A DNA stretch of 64,000 nt from Enterococcus sp. RIT-PI-f (GCF_001297065.1 NZ_LHOX01000004.1:1-64000); one strand, 5' to 3'; positions 33,228 through 41,978 are shown, numbered from the stretch's first letter. The notes: generated from the sequence alone by a model not told the origin. Made by a program: numbers and translations.

Positions 33228-33587
33228 ATGAAGTGGATCGTCAAAAAAGCAGATCTTGAAGTCTACCGCCAGAAGTTTGACGGCAAACTTGCAGCTTATG
33301 CAGAAGAAGCCAAAATGATTGCTCTCCCATTACCTAAATACTATATTCTGGTCCTTGATGAAGAAAAATTACATTTGATCCAGTTAGATTTGGACTTTAA
33401 TGAAAAAGCCTTGCAAACCATTTTTTTGCATGATATCACACAGTTGCAATTCACCGGTGTCTTGAATAAGAAACTGAGTATTCGCACGCCGAACGCGACG
33501 ATCAAACTATTGATCAAACCAATGGCGATGGGGATTCAAGAAGAGCAAAAACAGTTTCTAGCACGCATAGCCCAAATGGCCAAGTAA
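33228..33587 (+). CDS. Protein of unknown function, PH-like fold possible
   Basis: The 119-residue soluble protein has an N-terminal helical part and a beta-rich second half (YYILVLDEEKLHLIQLDLDF ... ITQLQFTGVLNKKLSIRTP) that resembles bacterial PH-like domains. ATG 33228 follows AAAGGGG. No function can be given. Confidence 0.7.
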   Translation: MKWIVKKADLEVYRQKFDGKLAAYAEEAKMIALPLPKYYILVLDEEKLHLIQLDLDFNEKALQTIFLHDITQLQFTGVLNKKLSIRTPNATIKLLIKPMAMGIQEEQKQFLARIAQMAK

Positions 33588-33630
33588 AAACCAACCAGAG
33601 CTGCCGCGATAGCTGCTCTGGTTGGTTTTT
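33586..33630 (+). terminator. Bidirectional terminator
   Basis: A 16-bp perfect stem (AAAAACCAACCAGAGC at 33586-33601 with its complement at 33615-33630) lies between the convergent genes at 33228 and 33629 and has A and T runs on both sides. It overlaps both stop codons. Confidence 0.92.
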
Positions 33631-33901
33631 ACTCTGGTGTACCGACGATTTTGATAAATGCGTCGATATTTTTAATTTTCATATGTTTGATCACCAACTG
33701 CTCACGCTTATTCCATTTTCCTTCTACTTCAAGGTTGTATTTATTTAACGGCAACCGTAAAACATAGCTGGAAAGGTAACGGTCTTTGATGATACAATTG
33801 ACGATTTTATGGTCTTCAAGTAATTGGATCCCTGTCAACATCATAGGTGTTTCTTGAAAGACCCGGCTATTCACAAGCAATCCTGTATGTGTTTCGTTCA
33901 T
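33629..33901 (-). CDS. Small protein of unknown function
   Basis: The 90-residue soluble protein starts MNETHTGLLVNSRVFQE and is rich in beta-type segments. ATG 33901 is 7 nt behind AAGGA; ATG 33907 is too close to the RBS. I do not recognise it. It shares a terminator with the gene at 33228. Confidence 0.65.
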   Translation of the reverse strand: MNETHTGLLVNSRVFQETPMMLTGIQLLEDHKIVNCIIKDRYLSSYVLRLPLNKYNLEVEGKWNKREQLVIKHMKIKNIDAFIKIVGTPE

Positions 33902-34029
33902 AGTCATTTCCTTTCTAAGCAGCATACATACTTCTTTCTACTAGCTATGTTACCCGATTTAGCAAGGAAAGGCAATTCACATGAAATAATTATCTGTCTA
34001 TGATAAGCTGAAACAAAGGAGTGATTTTG

Positions 34030-34224
34030 ATGGCTGGATACAATCGTTTTTCGAAAGAATGGCAAAATGCCTCGAAAGAACTGCGAGAGGGAAAAAGGAA
34101 GAACGCCAATAAAGGGCTGAAAACCCGGCAAAAAGTGGCTGATGAAAAAAATAGAAAAGCCGATAATGCGTATACAACCGGTTTTTTGATCGGTTCTTTT
34201 CGGGAAATGTTTCGAAAGAAATAG
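34030..34224 (+). CDS. Small, very basic protein
   Basis: The 64-residue protein is rich in Lys, Arg and Asn (KELREGKRKNANKGLKTRQK) with a short hydrophobic patch near residue 48. AAAGGAG lies 8 nt before ATG 34030. The composition suggests nucleic-acid or membrane-surface binding; no family is recognised. Confidence 0.6.
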   Translation: MAGYNRFSKEWQNASKELREGKRKNANKGLKTRQKVADEKNRKADNAYTTGFLIGSFREMFRKK

Positions 34225-34249
34225 ATACTTGCCTACACATAAATATATA

Positions 34250-34300
34250 AGCCAGTCAGATCAAGTCGTGATAGAACGTCTTGATCTGACTGGCTTTGTT
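34250..34300 (+). terminator. Bidirectional terminator
   Basis: AGCCAGTCAGATCAAG (34250-34265) pairs with its complement at 34280-34295. It separates the small basic protein gene from the convergent Rnf-like operon. Confidence 0.82.
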
Positions 34301-34304
34301 GGGC

Positions 34305-34877
34305 TTAAAATAAGTAGTTGAAAAAAACACCATTGAGAAAAGAAAAACTGAGATAAAACAAAAACAAGGTGACGATATCTAAGGGCAATCCTTGCAGTAA
34401 TTTGGGGATCGCAGCAATCTCAACTCTGGTCCGCACACCGGATAACGCGAAGGCAAACAGCAAATACATCCCAGCTGCGGTCGCTAGGTGCAGCATATAT
34501 TGATGATAGGGAAACTGCGTGACAGTTGCTAAGGTCAAAATCGGCACACTTATAAAGGTCGTTTTGATCAAATGGTCCGTCAGGTAACGCTTCTTGCCAG
34601 GAACGATTGCCAGGACGCCCCCAGTAACGATTAGGGCAATCAAAGCAGCAGTGACTAGGTTGGTCACGACGACGTTTCCGTATACGAGTTGAACGTGCAT
34701 CACCGCAAAAAACAATGTTCCACTGATAAAATAAGCTGCGCCGATGATGCTTGCAAGGTAACAGACGCGGGTCGTGACATTGGGCATTTTCTTGCCAACG
34801 AGAGGGGCCAGTTGTTGGCATACATAATTTGTCAAAATAACCATGAGAAACAGCACAAGTCTGTTGGCGATCGTCAT
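34305..34877 (-). CDS. Divergent RnfA/RnfE-like membrane subunit
   Basis: The 190-residue protein has six predicted helices and the length of RnfA/RnfE (NqrE/NqrD). Its C-terminus (VEIAAIPKLLQGLPLDIVTLFLFY) resembles the PKPFRGxPIxLIxAG ending of that family. The two intramembrane Cys motifs of RnfA/E are not intact: Cys20 is in TM1 (LTNYVCQQLAP), but where the family has TTNCAVLG this protein has TTFISVPIL. The [2Fe-2S] site between A and E is therefore probably missing. It is the last gene of the rnfC-rnfD unit, 27 bp behind rnfD, with AAGGAGG upstream. Confidence 0.65.
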   Translation of the reverse strand: MTIANRLVLFLMVILTNYVCQQLAPLVGKKMPNVTTRVCYLASIIGAAYFISGTLFFAVMHVQLVYGNVVVTNLVTAALIALIVTGGVLAIVPGKKRYLTDHLIKTTFISVPILTLATVTQFPYHQYMLHLATAAGMYLLFAFALSGVRTRVEIAAIPKLLQGLPLDIVTLFLFYLSFSFLNGVFFNYLF

Positions 34878-34904
34878 ATAGATTCCTCCTTTGAAAACAG
34901 TTGA

Positions 34905-35975
34905 TCAACGCATGATTTTAAGATTGAAAGGGGTGGGTTTTCCTTCACCCAAGATTCTTAGACGCAAGAAACGATCGATCAATGGTGTAAAGCAATTCAT
35001 GATCAAAATGGCATAACTCATTCCTTCATTGGTGAACCCATAAAAACGGAAAAGAACGACAAGCAAGCCAACACCCAATGCAAATAAGTTTTCACCGGCT
35101 TTCGTCCCAGGAGTAGATGCATAATCTGTGGCCATATAAATAGCCCCCAGCATCGCACCGCCACTGATGATATGGCCAATCACATGCTGCCATGTACCTG
35201 TGAATAATCCTTCAGGTCCTAAGATAAACGCAAAAACACCGATCGTTGCAAATATGATCAGGGGAATACGAGGAGAAATGATTTTACGCCAAACCAGAAA
35301 AATGCCACCCAGTAGCAGCAATAGCGCACTGGTTTCACCCACACGCCCACCAGTAAATCCCAAAAAGGCATCCCAAAGTTCTTGATTGGATAATGTATCA
35401 CCGGCTTTCATCACAGCAAGCGGTGTAGCTCCTGAAACCACATCATTGGCCGTAGCTTGCGAGACGACGTCAGGACTGATACTGCCAAAAGGTGGATCGG
35501 GCCAACTGATCAGAAACATCTGATTGTAAAATAAACCAATCAATAAAGCCCGGCCCCCCAATGCTGGATTAAGAAAATTATAACCGATGCCGCCAAAGAA
35601 TTCTTTGACGATGATCACCGCAAAAGCGACACCGATCACTGGGAAATACCAAGGCGCAGAGGGGGGGAGATTCATTGTCAATAATAAGGCAGTAATCACA
35701 ATACTCAAATCAAATCGAATGGGGCGTTTGACTAAGAAAGACCAGCCAATGTCGGCAGCGAAAGCCGTCGCAAGCCCAATCAAAAATAAGCCATAGACCT
35801 TAATACCGAAAAGGTAGCCTGAAAACAATACAGCTGGCAGCAAGGCCAGAATCACTGCACCCATGATCTTTACCGTTTCGTTGTTGTCGCGAATATGTGG
35901 GTTAGGCGGTGTTTCTTGATTCTTTCGTTGTTGAAAGATTTTTTCACTCGCTGAATCTTGATAGTAATCAGGCAC
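34905..35975 (-). CDS. rnfD: RnfD-like flavin-carrying membrane subunit
   Basis: The 356-residue protein has about nine membrane helices and the RnfD/NqrB pattern, including NFLNPALGGRALL and the covalent FMN site SGAT (DVVSGATPLAVMK). The Rnf complex links electron transfer between ferredoxin and NAD to Na+ or H+ movement. Start GTG 35975 lies 9 nt behind GAGGAGG and overlaps the rnfC stop by 8 nt; longer upstream frames lie inside rnfC. Confidence 0.88.
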   Translation of the reverse strand: MPDYYQDSASEKIFQQRKNQETPPNPHIRDNNETVKIMGAVILALLPAVLFSGYLFGIKVYGLFLIGLATAFAADIGWSFLVKRPIRFDLSIVITALLLTMNLPPSAPWYFPVIGVAFAVIIVKEFFGGIGYNFLNPALGGRALLIGLFYNQMFLISWPDPPFGSISPDVVSQATANDVVSGATPLAVMKAGDTLSNQELWDAFLGFTGGRVGETSALLLLLGGIFLVWRKIISPRIPLIIFATIGVFAFILGPEGLFTGTWQHVIGHIISGGAMLGAIYMATDYASTPGTKAGENLFALGVGLLVVLFRFYGFTNEGMSYAILIMNCFTPLIDRFLRLRILGEGKPTPFNLKIMR

Positions 35976-37305
35976 TTTCTTTCGCCTCCTCTTGCAGCTG
36001 CGCAACTTTGCTTTTTGCAGCTGTGATATTGGCGGCTAAAGACCGTTTCGCAGGGCAGACAAAGGTGCAAGCACCGCAATTGATACAAGCCTCTGCCAAT
36101 AGATCTTCACATTTTTGATAATCACCTGCACGATAATATTGATCGATTTCCATCGGCATCAAACGCATAGGACAAGCTTCGACACATTTGTTGCAGCGAA
36201 TACATGGATTTTCTTTATAGAGCCAATCAGTTTCTTCATTAAAGACGATCACACCATTACTGCCTTTGGTGACGGGGACTTTCAATGTATTGACTGCCTT
36301 GCCCATCATTGGTCCGCCAAGAATCAATTTGCTGGGGGCACCTTGAAATCCACCGGCAAAATCGATCAATTCTCCTGCTAACGTACCTAAAGGATTTTTG
36401 ACAATACAAGGATTTTTCACATCACCTGTGACAGTCGTGTACCGTTCGATCAAAGGTTTATTGAAGCAAACAGCATCAGCCAATGCAAAACTGGTGGCAA
36501 CGTTGATCAAAACAATGCCAATATCAGCGGTCAATCCGCCGAGGGGCACTTCTTGATCGGTCAATAACTCTACTAACTGCTTTTCACCACCGGTTGGATA
36601 AACAGTTGGGACAGTAACGACTTCGATGGTGTCATCGTCTGCACTCGCAGCGGTCATCGCTTTGATTGCTTGCGGCTTATCATCTTCGATCCCAATCAAG
36701 ATCTTCGGGTCGGCCAATAATTTTTGGGCAATTTTGGCGCCAGTGATGATTTGCTGGGCTTCTTTTTGCATCAAAAAGGCGTCGCTGCGTAAAAAGGGCT
36801 CGCATTCAGAGCCGTTCAAAATCAATGTATGGATTTTTTTCGTATCATCTACACTGAATTTGACATGGGTAGGGAACGTGGCGCCGCCTTTGCCAGCGAT
36901 GCCTCCCGCTTGAATCTTAGCCAAAATCTCTTTATTTGTTGCCTCAGACCAATCAAAAGCCGAGGGCAAAAAATCATTGCTGAATTTGAAATCATTCTCA
37001 ATGATGATCGTTGTACCTTCACCATTGTTCTGATTTGGCCAATCTACGATATCCACGATCGTTCCAGATACTGAGGCATGGACTTTTGCGGAAACAAACG
37101 CATCTGCTTCGGCAATGACTTGTCCTTGTTTGACGTAATCGCCAACTGACACTAAAGGCTCGACAGGCGCGCCGATATGTTGCGCTAATGGGATAAAAAC
37201 CATGGTTGGCGAGAAACATAAGAGGTCATCTTGTTCGATCATCAATTTCTCTTTTAGCATTTTCAAGGGAGGACTCAGAGAGATACCGCCAGTAAATGTC
37301 CGCAT
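35968..37305 (-). CDS. rnfC: RnfC-like NADH-binding iron-sulfur subunit
   Basis: The 445-residue protein has the RnfC layout: an N-terminal barrel-like domain, the NADH/FMN domain with GIAGKGGATFPTHVK and ILNGSECEPFL, and two 4Fe-4S motifs near the C-terminus (CIRCNKCVEACP and CINCGACTFVCP). RnfC oxidises or reduces NAD on the cytoplasmic face. ATG 37305 lies 8 nt behind AAAGGAG. It is the first gene of the operon. Confidence 0.9.
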   Translation of the reverse strand: MRTFTGGISLSPPLKMLKEKLMIEQDDLLCFSPTMVFIPLAQHIGAPVEPLVSVGDYVKQGQVIAEADAFVSAKVHASVSGTIVDIVDWPNQNNGEGTTIIIENDFKFSNDFLPSAFDWSEATNKEILAKIQAGGIAGKGGATFPTHVKFSVDDTKKIHTLILNGSECEPFLRSDAFLMQKEAQQIITGAKIAQKLLADPKILIGIEDDKPQAIKAMTAASADDDTIEVVTVPTVYPTGGEKQLVELLTDQEVPLGGLTADIGIVLINVATSFALADAVCFNKPLIERYTTVTGDVKNPCIVKNPLGTLAGELIDFAGGFQGAPSKLILGGPMMGKAVNTLKVPVTKGSNGVIVFNEETDWLYKENPCIRCNKCVEACPMRLMPMEIDQYYRAGDYQKCEDLLAEACINCGACTFVCPAKRSLAANITAAKSKVAQLQEEAKESA

Positions 37306-37405
37306 ACAAAACACTCCTTTCATTATCTACCTATAAGTGTATCATGCTCTGGACCGACACAAAAATTTAAACCCTTACAAAAGCAAAAAAAGAATATTTT
37401 TTTAT

Positions 37406-37435
37406 TTGACATATGATTAGTTGTTCATATATAAT
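37406..37435 (+). promoter_or_regulatory. Promoter of the P-type ATPase gene
   Basis: TTGACA (37406-37411) and TATAAT (37430-37435) are 18 bp apart. Downstream to the ATG the sequence is rich in TTCATGT/ACATG motifs (37440-37470) that might bind a metal sensor, but I cannot assign one. Confidence 0.65.
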
Positions 37436-37485
37436 GATATATGTAAACATGTTCATGTATTCATGTGAAGGATGGAGGGATTCAA

Positions 37486-39420
37486 ATGGCAGAACATACG
37501 TGTCAAAAAGGACATACCCATAGCGAAGCGCATAGCCATGACCACGACGACCACGCACATGGTCATTTATCGCGTATCTGGTTTATGATTGGCTTCTTGC
37601 TTTTTATCGCAGCGCTCTTTGTTCCTAGTGACAACTTAAAGACAATTTTATATTTAGCAACGATCATCTTAGCAGGTTACCATGTGATTGCAGAAGGAAT
37701 CATCGATACCGTGACGCAATCCAAAATCAATCAGCGGCTGACGCCAAATGTACACTTATTGATGACCGCAGCCACTGTTGGCTCAGTGATCATCGGAAAT
37801 TACAGTGAAGGGGCCTTATTGATCCTGATTTTTGCCGGTGCCCATTTTTTGGAAGAGTATGCAGAAGGGCAGAGTCGACGCGAAATCACCAATCTCTTGA
37901 AAATCAATCCGACAGAAGCTAGGTTGCTCGATGCTGCAGGAACCGTCACGAAAATTGCAGCGGATCAAATCAAGAAAGGCGATCGTCTGAAAGTTTTGCC
38001 AGGCGACCAAGTCGCTGCTGATGGGATCATCATCACGGGCGCAAGTGATATCAATGAATCTTCCATCAATGGGGAAAGCATCCCACGGGAAAAATCAGTG
38101 GGAGATGAAGTCTTCGGCAGTACCTTGAATGGTTCAGGCAATTTCACGATGGAAGTAACAAAAGATAGCGCAGATTCAGTGTTTGCCAAAATCATTGCCG
38201 TAGCCACAGCAGCTCAGACCAATCAATCACCAACTGAAACAAGGATCAAGAAAATCGAACCGATCTATGTCAAAACAGTCTTCGTGTTGGTGCCTTTGTT
38301 TTTTGTACTGGCGCATTTCTTACTCAGTTGGGATTGGTCAACTAGTTTTTATCGCAGTATGGTCATGATGATCGCGGCTTCACCTTGTGCTTTAGCAGCC
38401 AGTGCAGTGCCTGTTAGTCTTTCGGCATTGTCCAACTTGGCTAAGCGGGGTGTTTTATTCAAAGGGAGTACCTATTTGACGCAATTGGCGCAAATCAATG
38501 CCATTGCTTTTGATAAAACCGGAACATTAACGGAAGGGAAACCTAGTGTAACCGATGTTGTCTATCATGATCATGCCGATCGAATGATGATCGATACAGT
38601 GATTACAGCAATGGAAAAACAAGCCAATCATCCTTTAGCTGAAGCGATCATTGCTCATTTTGATCGAGAAGACCTGCCAGAAGAAACCATAGCGGTCACC
38701 AATGAGGCAGGCAGCGGTCTGATTGCCAGAAAAGCTGACAAAACCTATCGATTGGGAAAAGTGAGCGATACGCTGGCAATGGCTCAACCACTGCAAAAAG
38801 CTGTCGCTGAAATGGAAGCAGAAGGCAAGACAATCGTTTTGTTTTCGATCAACCAGTCGGTGGAGGCTGTGATTGGCTTGATGGATCAACCAAATCCTAA
38901 AGCAGCTGCGATGATCAAACGAATGAAGCAGCAAGGGATCCATACAGTGATGATCACTGGAGATCGGCAAGCAGCCGGAGAAAGTGTCGGTCGTTTGTTG
39001 GACATGGATCAAACGATTGCCAACGTCATGCCTGCGGACAAAGCGGAAATCTTACAAGGCGTGCAGCAAACATATGGTGTCACCGCAATGGTCGGTGATG
39101 GCATCAATGATGCACCCGCACTCGTACAAGCTGACATCGGTTTTGCGATGGGGGAAGGATCAGATGCAGCCATCGAAGTTGCAGATGCAGTCATTATGAA
39201 AAATGACCTGTACCGTGTTGATTATGCGTATCGGATTGCCAAAAAGACAGACAAAGTGATTTGGCAAAATATCTATTTCTCCATGCTGGTCGTAGCATTG
39301 CTCGTCCTATTGAATCTATTTGGAAAGATGAATATCGGCTTAGGTGTGATTGCGCATGAAGGCAGTACACTGCTGGTCTTGCTGAATGGTCTGCGATTAT
39401 TAAGAAAACTACCAGAGTAA
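37486..39420 (+). CDS. P1B-4-type metal-transporting ATPase (ZosA/CoaT/PfeT group)
   Basis: The 644-residue P-type ATPase has a His/Asp-rich cytoplasmic N-terminus (about residues 5-27) and no CxxC metal-binding domain. The TM6 motif is SPC (AASPCALAASAVP), followed by phosphorylation site DKTGT, MVGDGINDAPAL and HEGST in the last helices. SPC plus HEGxT define subgroup P1B-4, exporters of Co2+, Fe2+ or Zn2+. ATG 37486 is 8 nt behind GGAGGG. A single-gene unit. Confidence 0.92.
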   Translation: MAEHTCQKGHTHSEAHSHDHDDHAHGHLSRIWFMIGFLLFIAALFVPSDNLKTILYLATIILAGYHVIAEGIIDTVTQSKINQRLTPNVHLLMTAATVGSVIIGNYSEGALLILIFAGAHFLEEYAEGQSRREITNLLKINPTEARLLDAAGTVTKIAADQIKKGDRLKVLPGDQVAADGIIITGASDINESSINGESIPREKSVGDEVFGSTLNGSGNFTMEVTKDSADSVFAKIIAVATAAQTNQSPTETRIKKIEPIYVKTVFVLVPLFFVLAHFLLSWDWSTSFYRSMVMMIAASPCALAASAVPVSLSALSNLAKRGVLFKGSTYLTQLAQINAIAFDKTGTLTEGKPSVTDVVYHDHADRMMIDTVITAMEKQANHPLAEAIIAHFDREDLPEETIAVTNEAGSGLIARKADKTYRLGKVSDTLAMAQPLQKAVAEMEAEGKTIVLFSINQSVEAVIGLMDQPNPKAAAMIKRMKQQGIHTVMITGDRQAAGESVGRLLDMDQTIANVMPADKAEILQGVQQTYGVTAMVGDGINDAPALVQADIGFAMGEGSDAAIEVADAVIMKNDLYRVDYAYRIAKKTDKVIWQNIYFSMLVVALLVLLNLFGKMNIGLGVIAHEGSTLLVLLNGLRLLRKLPE

Positions 39421-39422
39421 AC

Positions 39423-39473
39423 AAAAACCGCTGCTAGACGCCTTATCAAAAGGCAGCTAGCAGCGGTTTTTTT
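39423..39473 (+). terminator. Bidirectional terminator
   Basis: AAAACCGCTGCTAG pairs with CTAGCAGCGGTTTT, with a second short GCCTT/AAGGC stem in the loop. It lies between the convergent ATPase and TPR-like genes. Confidence 0.88.
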
Positions 39474-39482
39474 ATGTCTGAT

Positions 39483-39926
39483 TCAAAGGCTGAATTGGCT
39501 ATCTGTTGGAAATTGGAAAGAATCGATTTTTTCTAAACGCTTTTCAATGCGTCGAAGAATACCTTCAACTGATTCCAATTGATTGATTGCCTGAAATGCT
39601 TTGAGGAGTAACGCTTTTTCTTTTGCAGATTCTTGTTCTAAGCGGTAGATATTCGCCAAACGTTCCACATATTCATAATGGGTATAGTTGGTTTTATTGA
39701 TCAAAAAATGCAGCAAATCTTTGGCTTTTGGATAGTCTTCTTGCAAATAAAAACTGATGGCCTCACGGTATAACTTGATATCCAATTCTTCGATGCGATC
39801 AGTGTCAGCGTGCAATGCCCGCCATTCATTGATCGAGATTTTCCGCATCACTTTACCTGTGGGATCTGTCAAAAAGATCACTGGTACGTCATTTGGGTGT
39901 TTTGCTTCTGGGTTGATTTTTTGCAT
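39483..39926 (-). CDS. Helical (TPR-like) protein of unknown function
   Basis: The 147-residue soluble protein has a short beta-type N-terminus and a helical rest with TPR-like spacing (YREAISFYLQEDYPKAKDLLHFL). No catalytic motif is visible. The ATG follows TAGGAGGTG. It might be a scaffold or adaptor; no family name can be given. Confidence 0.7.
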   Translation of the reverse strand: MQKINPEAKHPNDVPVIFLTDPTGKVMRKISINEWRALHADTDRIEELDIKLYREAISFYLQEDYPKAKDLLHFLINKTNYTHYEYVERLANIYRLEQESAKEKALLLKAFQAINQLESVEGILRRIEKRLEKIDSFQFPTDSQFSL

Positions 39927-40045
39927 GTCGCACCTCCTACAGTCATTTCGCTTTGATTCTGATACTTTACCTTATTGTAAAAGGTCAAAGCGCAAAAGTC
40001 TACATGAAGGTGTCAGAAAACTTTGATTTTTAGCACATTCTCATT

Positions 40046-40573
40046 TTAGGCATTTTTCCGCTGAAAATGGTTGATGGCATCCGATAGGCCCATAAACAAA
40101 AGAATCCCACCAAATATTTGAAAGAAGAACAATACTGTTGAAAATGGATTGAACACCAAAATGATCCCAGCTGCGATAATCAGAAAACTAACGATCAGGC
40201 CGATCAGATAAGGTGCACCGCTGCGTTTTTGGCTAAAGTTGGCCATTAAGCGGGTACAGCCGCTAATCGTGATCAAGATCCCTAGGAAGAAGGGAATGAT
40301 CGACAGCAATCCACTGGCAAAGACCAAAATCGCTGCGGCAGAAATCAACAATAAAATACCAGAAATGAATTGGACATTGCGGTAGCCTTTTTTCTGGTCT
40401 TGATAGTTGGTATATAGACTAATGATACCCAAACAAGCGATATAGCCTGCTACTAGGTAAACGATCGTATCGAATACGGTACGCGGCGCGATGAGAATGA
40501 TCAATCCAAAAATGATATAGACGATGGCTCTAATCAAATCATAGCGATACAATTTATCAAAAAATGCATTCAT
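40046..40573 (-). CDS. DUF308/HdeD-like membrane protein
   Basis: The 175-residue protein has six predicted helices arranged as three hairpins, the pattern of the DUF308/HdeD family (IIFGLIILIAPRTVFDTIVYLVAGYIACLGII). In E. coli HdeD is an acid-stress membrane protein; the role here is unknown. The ATG follows AAAGGAGGT. It is divergent from the gene at 40708. Confidence 0.82.
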   Translation of the reverse strand: MNAFFDKLYRYDLIRAIVYIIFGLIILIAPRTVFDTIVYLVAGYIACLGIISLYTNYQDQKKGYRNVQFISGILLLISAAAILVFASGLLSIIPFFLGILITISGCTRLMANFSQKRSGAPYLIGLIVSFLIIAAGIILVFNPFSTVLFFFQIFGGILLFMGLSDAINHFQRKNA

Positions 40574-40707
40574 AGTTGTTACCTCCTTTTTCCCTATTGT
40601 ACCGAATTATCCAAAAATTGGGTACTATAAAACATAGCCAATGATTTATTCCTTTTAGGAATCCAAAATCTTTGATAGAATAAGAAAAAAGCTGAACGGA
40701 GAAACAT

Positions 40708-41202
40708 ATGACAGGTTTAACACTATTAATGGGTCTATTTACGATCGTGCTTTTTCTTTTTTTGCTGCTGCTGCGGCGGGAAATTGTGATGATAGCTGCA
40801 GAACGAACAGGGGCGAGGATCGCGATTGTGCTTTTTTCACTGTTGGTCATCGTGTCGATGCTATTGATTGATGATACCTTAGATCATCGTCTGCGAGGGA
40901 TGATATCCGGCTTTATTTTTCTTAGCTTTGCATTAGACAGCAAAGGATTGGCCAATGATCGGATCGTTATACACCCCATGAATATCAAGGGAATTGCGTA
41001 TCCAGACATTGATCGAATCGTCTTGTATCAGGAAAAAGAAGGAGACCCGATCAAAATGAATTATTTTCGGCGGGGTATCCGTGGGCCATTGTTGAAATTC
41101 AAGCAGCCAATGGCGGAAATCGTCGTTTTCCTGAGTGAGCATCTAAAAGAAGGCACACCCATCGATATTTTAGTTGATCACGATGATCGATCTCAGCCAT
41201 AA
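40708..41202 (+). CDS. Membrane-anchored protein of unknown function
   Basis: The 164-residue protein has two to three membrane helices in its first 75 residues (with Leu-rich segments) and a soluble C-terminal part of about 85 residues with beta-type alternation, which may be a small PH-like domain. GGAGA precedes the ATG. No family is recognised. Confidence 0.7.
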   Translation: MTGLTLLMGLFTIVLFLFLLLLRREIVMIAAERTGARIAIVLFSLLVIVSMLLIDDTLDHRLRGMISGFIFLSFALDSKGLANDRIVIHPMNIKGIAYPDIDRIVLYQEKEGDPIKMNYFRRGIRGPLLKFKQPMAEIVVFLSEHLKEGTPIDILVDHDDRSQP

Positions 41203-41224
41203 CAGATAGAACCTATAAGCAAAC

Positions 41225-41261
41225 AAAAAGACACCGCCATTTTGAACGGCGGTGTCTTTTT
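41225..41261 (+). terminator. Bidirectional terminator
   Basis: AAAAAGACACCGCC (41225-41238) pairs with GGCGGTGTCTTTTT (41248-41261). It serves the gene at 40708 and the convergent nitroreductase gene. Confidence 0.92.
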
Positions 41262-41267
41262 ACTTAT

Positions 41268-41864
41268 TTATTTAATGACTAAAAATCGTTCATCATCATT
41301 TAGAAATTCTTTTTCATTGGCTTCACTTTCTTTTGAGCCAAAGACCAATTGTGCCCGTAATTGCCAGTTTTCAGGAATCGACCATTCGTTTGCCACTGCT
41401 TCATCAATCACTGGATTGTAATGCTGCAAGTTGGCACCAAGGCCAGCTTCTTCTAAAGCCACCCATGTATTTGATTGGGCAATACCATTAGACTGTTCTG
41501 CCCAAACAGGGAAGTTGTCTGCATAAAGGGCGAATTGCTCTTGCAGATTTTTGACTGTATCCGTATGGATGAAGAACAATACGGTACCGAAACCAGCTTT
41601 GAAACCGGCTAATTTTTGTTTGGTCGCATCAAAAGCTTCAGGCGGCGTTAATGGCTCAAGGGCTGCTTCTGTTAATGACCATAATTTCTCATGGGCTTCA
41701 CCAAATAAGATCACGGCACGAGGAGATTGCGCATTAAATGCAGTCGGGCTGTTTTTGACTGCTTCTTTGATGATTGCTTCAATTTCAGATTCGGATAATG
41801 TAACGTTTTTGCCTAATCCATAAATTGAACGGCGTTTTTTGATTGTATCTAAGAATGTTGTCAT
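41268..41864 (-). CDS. Nitroreductase-family NAD(P)H-dependent FMN oxidoreductase
   Basis: The 198-residue protein has the short nitroreductase fold of the Frm2/YdgI/YodC branch: KKRRSIYGLG at the N-terminus (FMN phosphate-binding Arg-Arg-Ser), SPTAFNAQSPRAVI and the central SNTWVALEEAGLGANLQHY. It probably reduces quinones or nitroaromatics. AAAGGTGG precedes the ATG. Its promoter (41895-41923) overlaps a palindrome of the type bound by HxlR/DUF24 regulators. Confidence 0.88.
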   Translation of the reverse strand: MTTFLDTIKKRRSIYGLGKNVTLSESEIEAIIKEAVKNSPTAFNAQSPRAVILFGEAHEKLWSLTEAALEPLTPPEAFDATKQKLAGFKAGFGTVLFFIHTDTVKNLQEQFALYADNFPVWAEQSNGIAQSNTWVALEEAGLGANLQHYNPVIDEAVANEWSIPENWQLRAQLVFGSKESEANEKEFLNDDERFLVIK

Positions 41865-41894
41865 CTTGTAACCACCTTTTTATAATATAGATGT

Positions 41895-41923
41895 AGTATA
41901 CATGCTTACTTAATGTTAGTAAA
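41895..41923 (-). promoter_or_regulatory. Nitroreductase promoter with palindromic operator
   Basis: On the minus strand, TTTACT (41923-41918) and TATACT (41900-41895) are 17 bp apart. The palindrome TTACT-N7-AGTAA (41906-41922) covers the -35 and part of the spacer. It resembles operators of the YodB/CatR (HxlR, DUF24) repressors, which control quinone- and nitroreductases. Confidence 0.7.
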
Positions 41924-41935
41924 CAAAAGTGCTTA

Positions 41936-41961
41936 GAAAAAGTCCAGCTATATGCTGGACT
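41936..41961 (-). terminator. Rho-independent terminator of the aldehyde dehydrogenase gene
   Basis: AGTCCAGC (41941-41948) pairs with GCTGGACT (41954-41961); on the minus strand the stem is followed by TTTTT. It separates the dehydrogenase gene from the nitroreductase promoter. Confidence 0.8.
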
Positions 41962-41978
41962 CCTAGATAAAGCTAAAG

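Noticed and set aside
34420-34908. 162-codon minus-strand frame in another phase of the RnfA/E-like gene
   Set aside because: The 190-residue frame has six membrane helices and a perfect RBS; the other is rich in Cys, Arg and His like a shadow frame.
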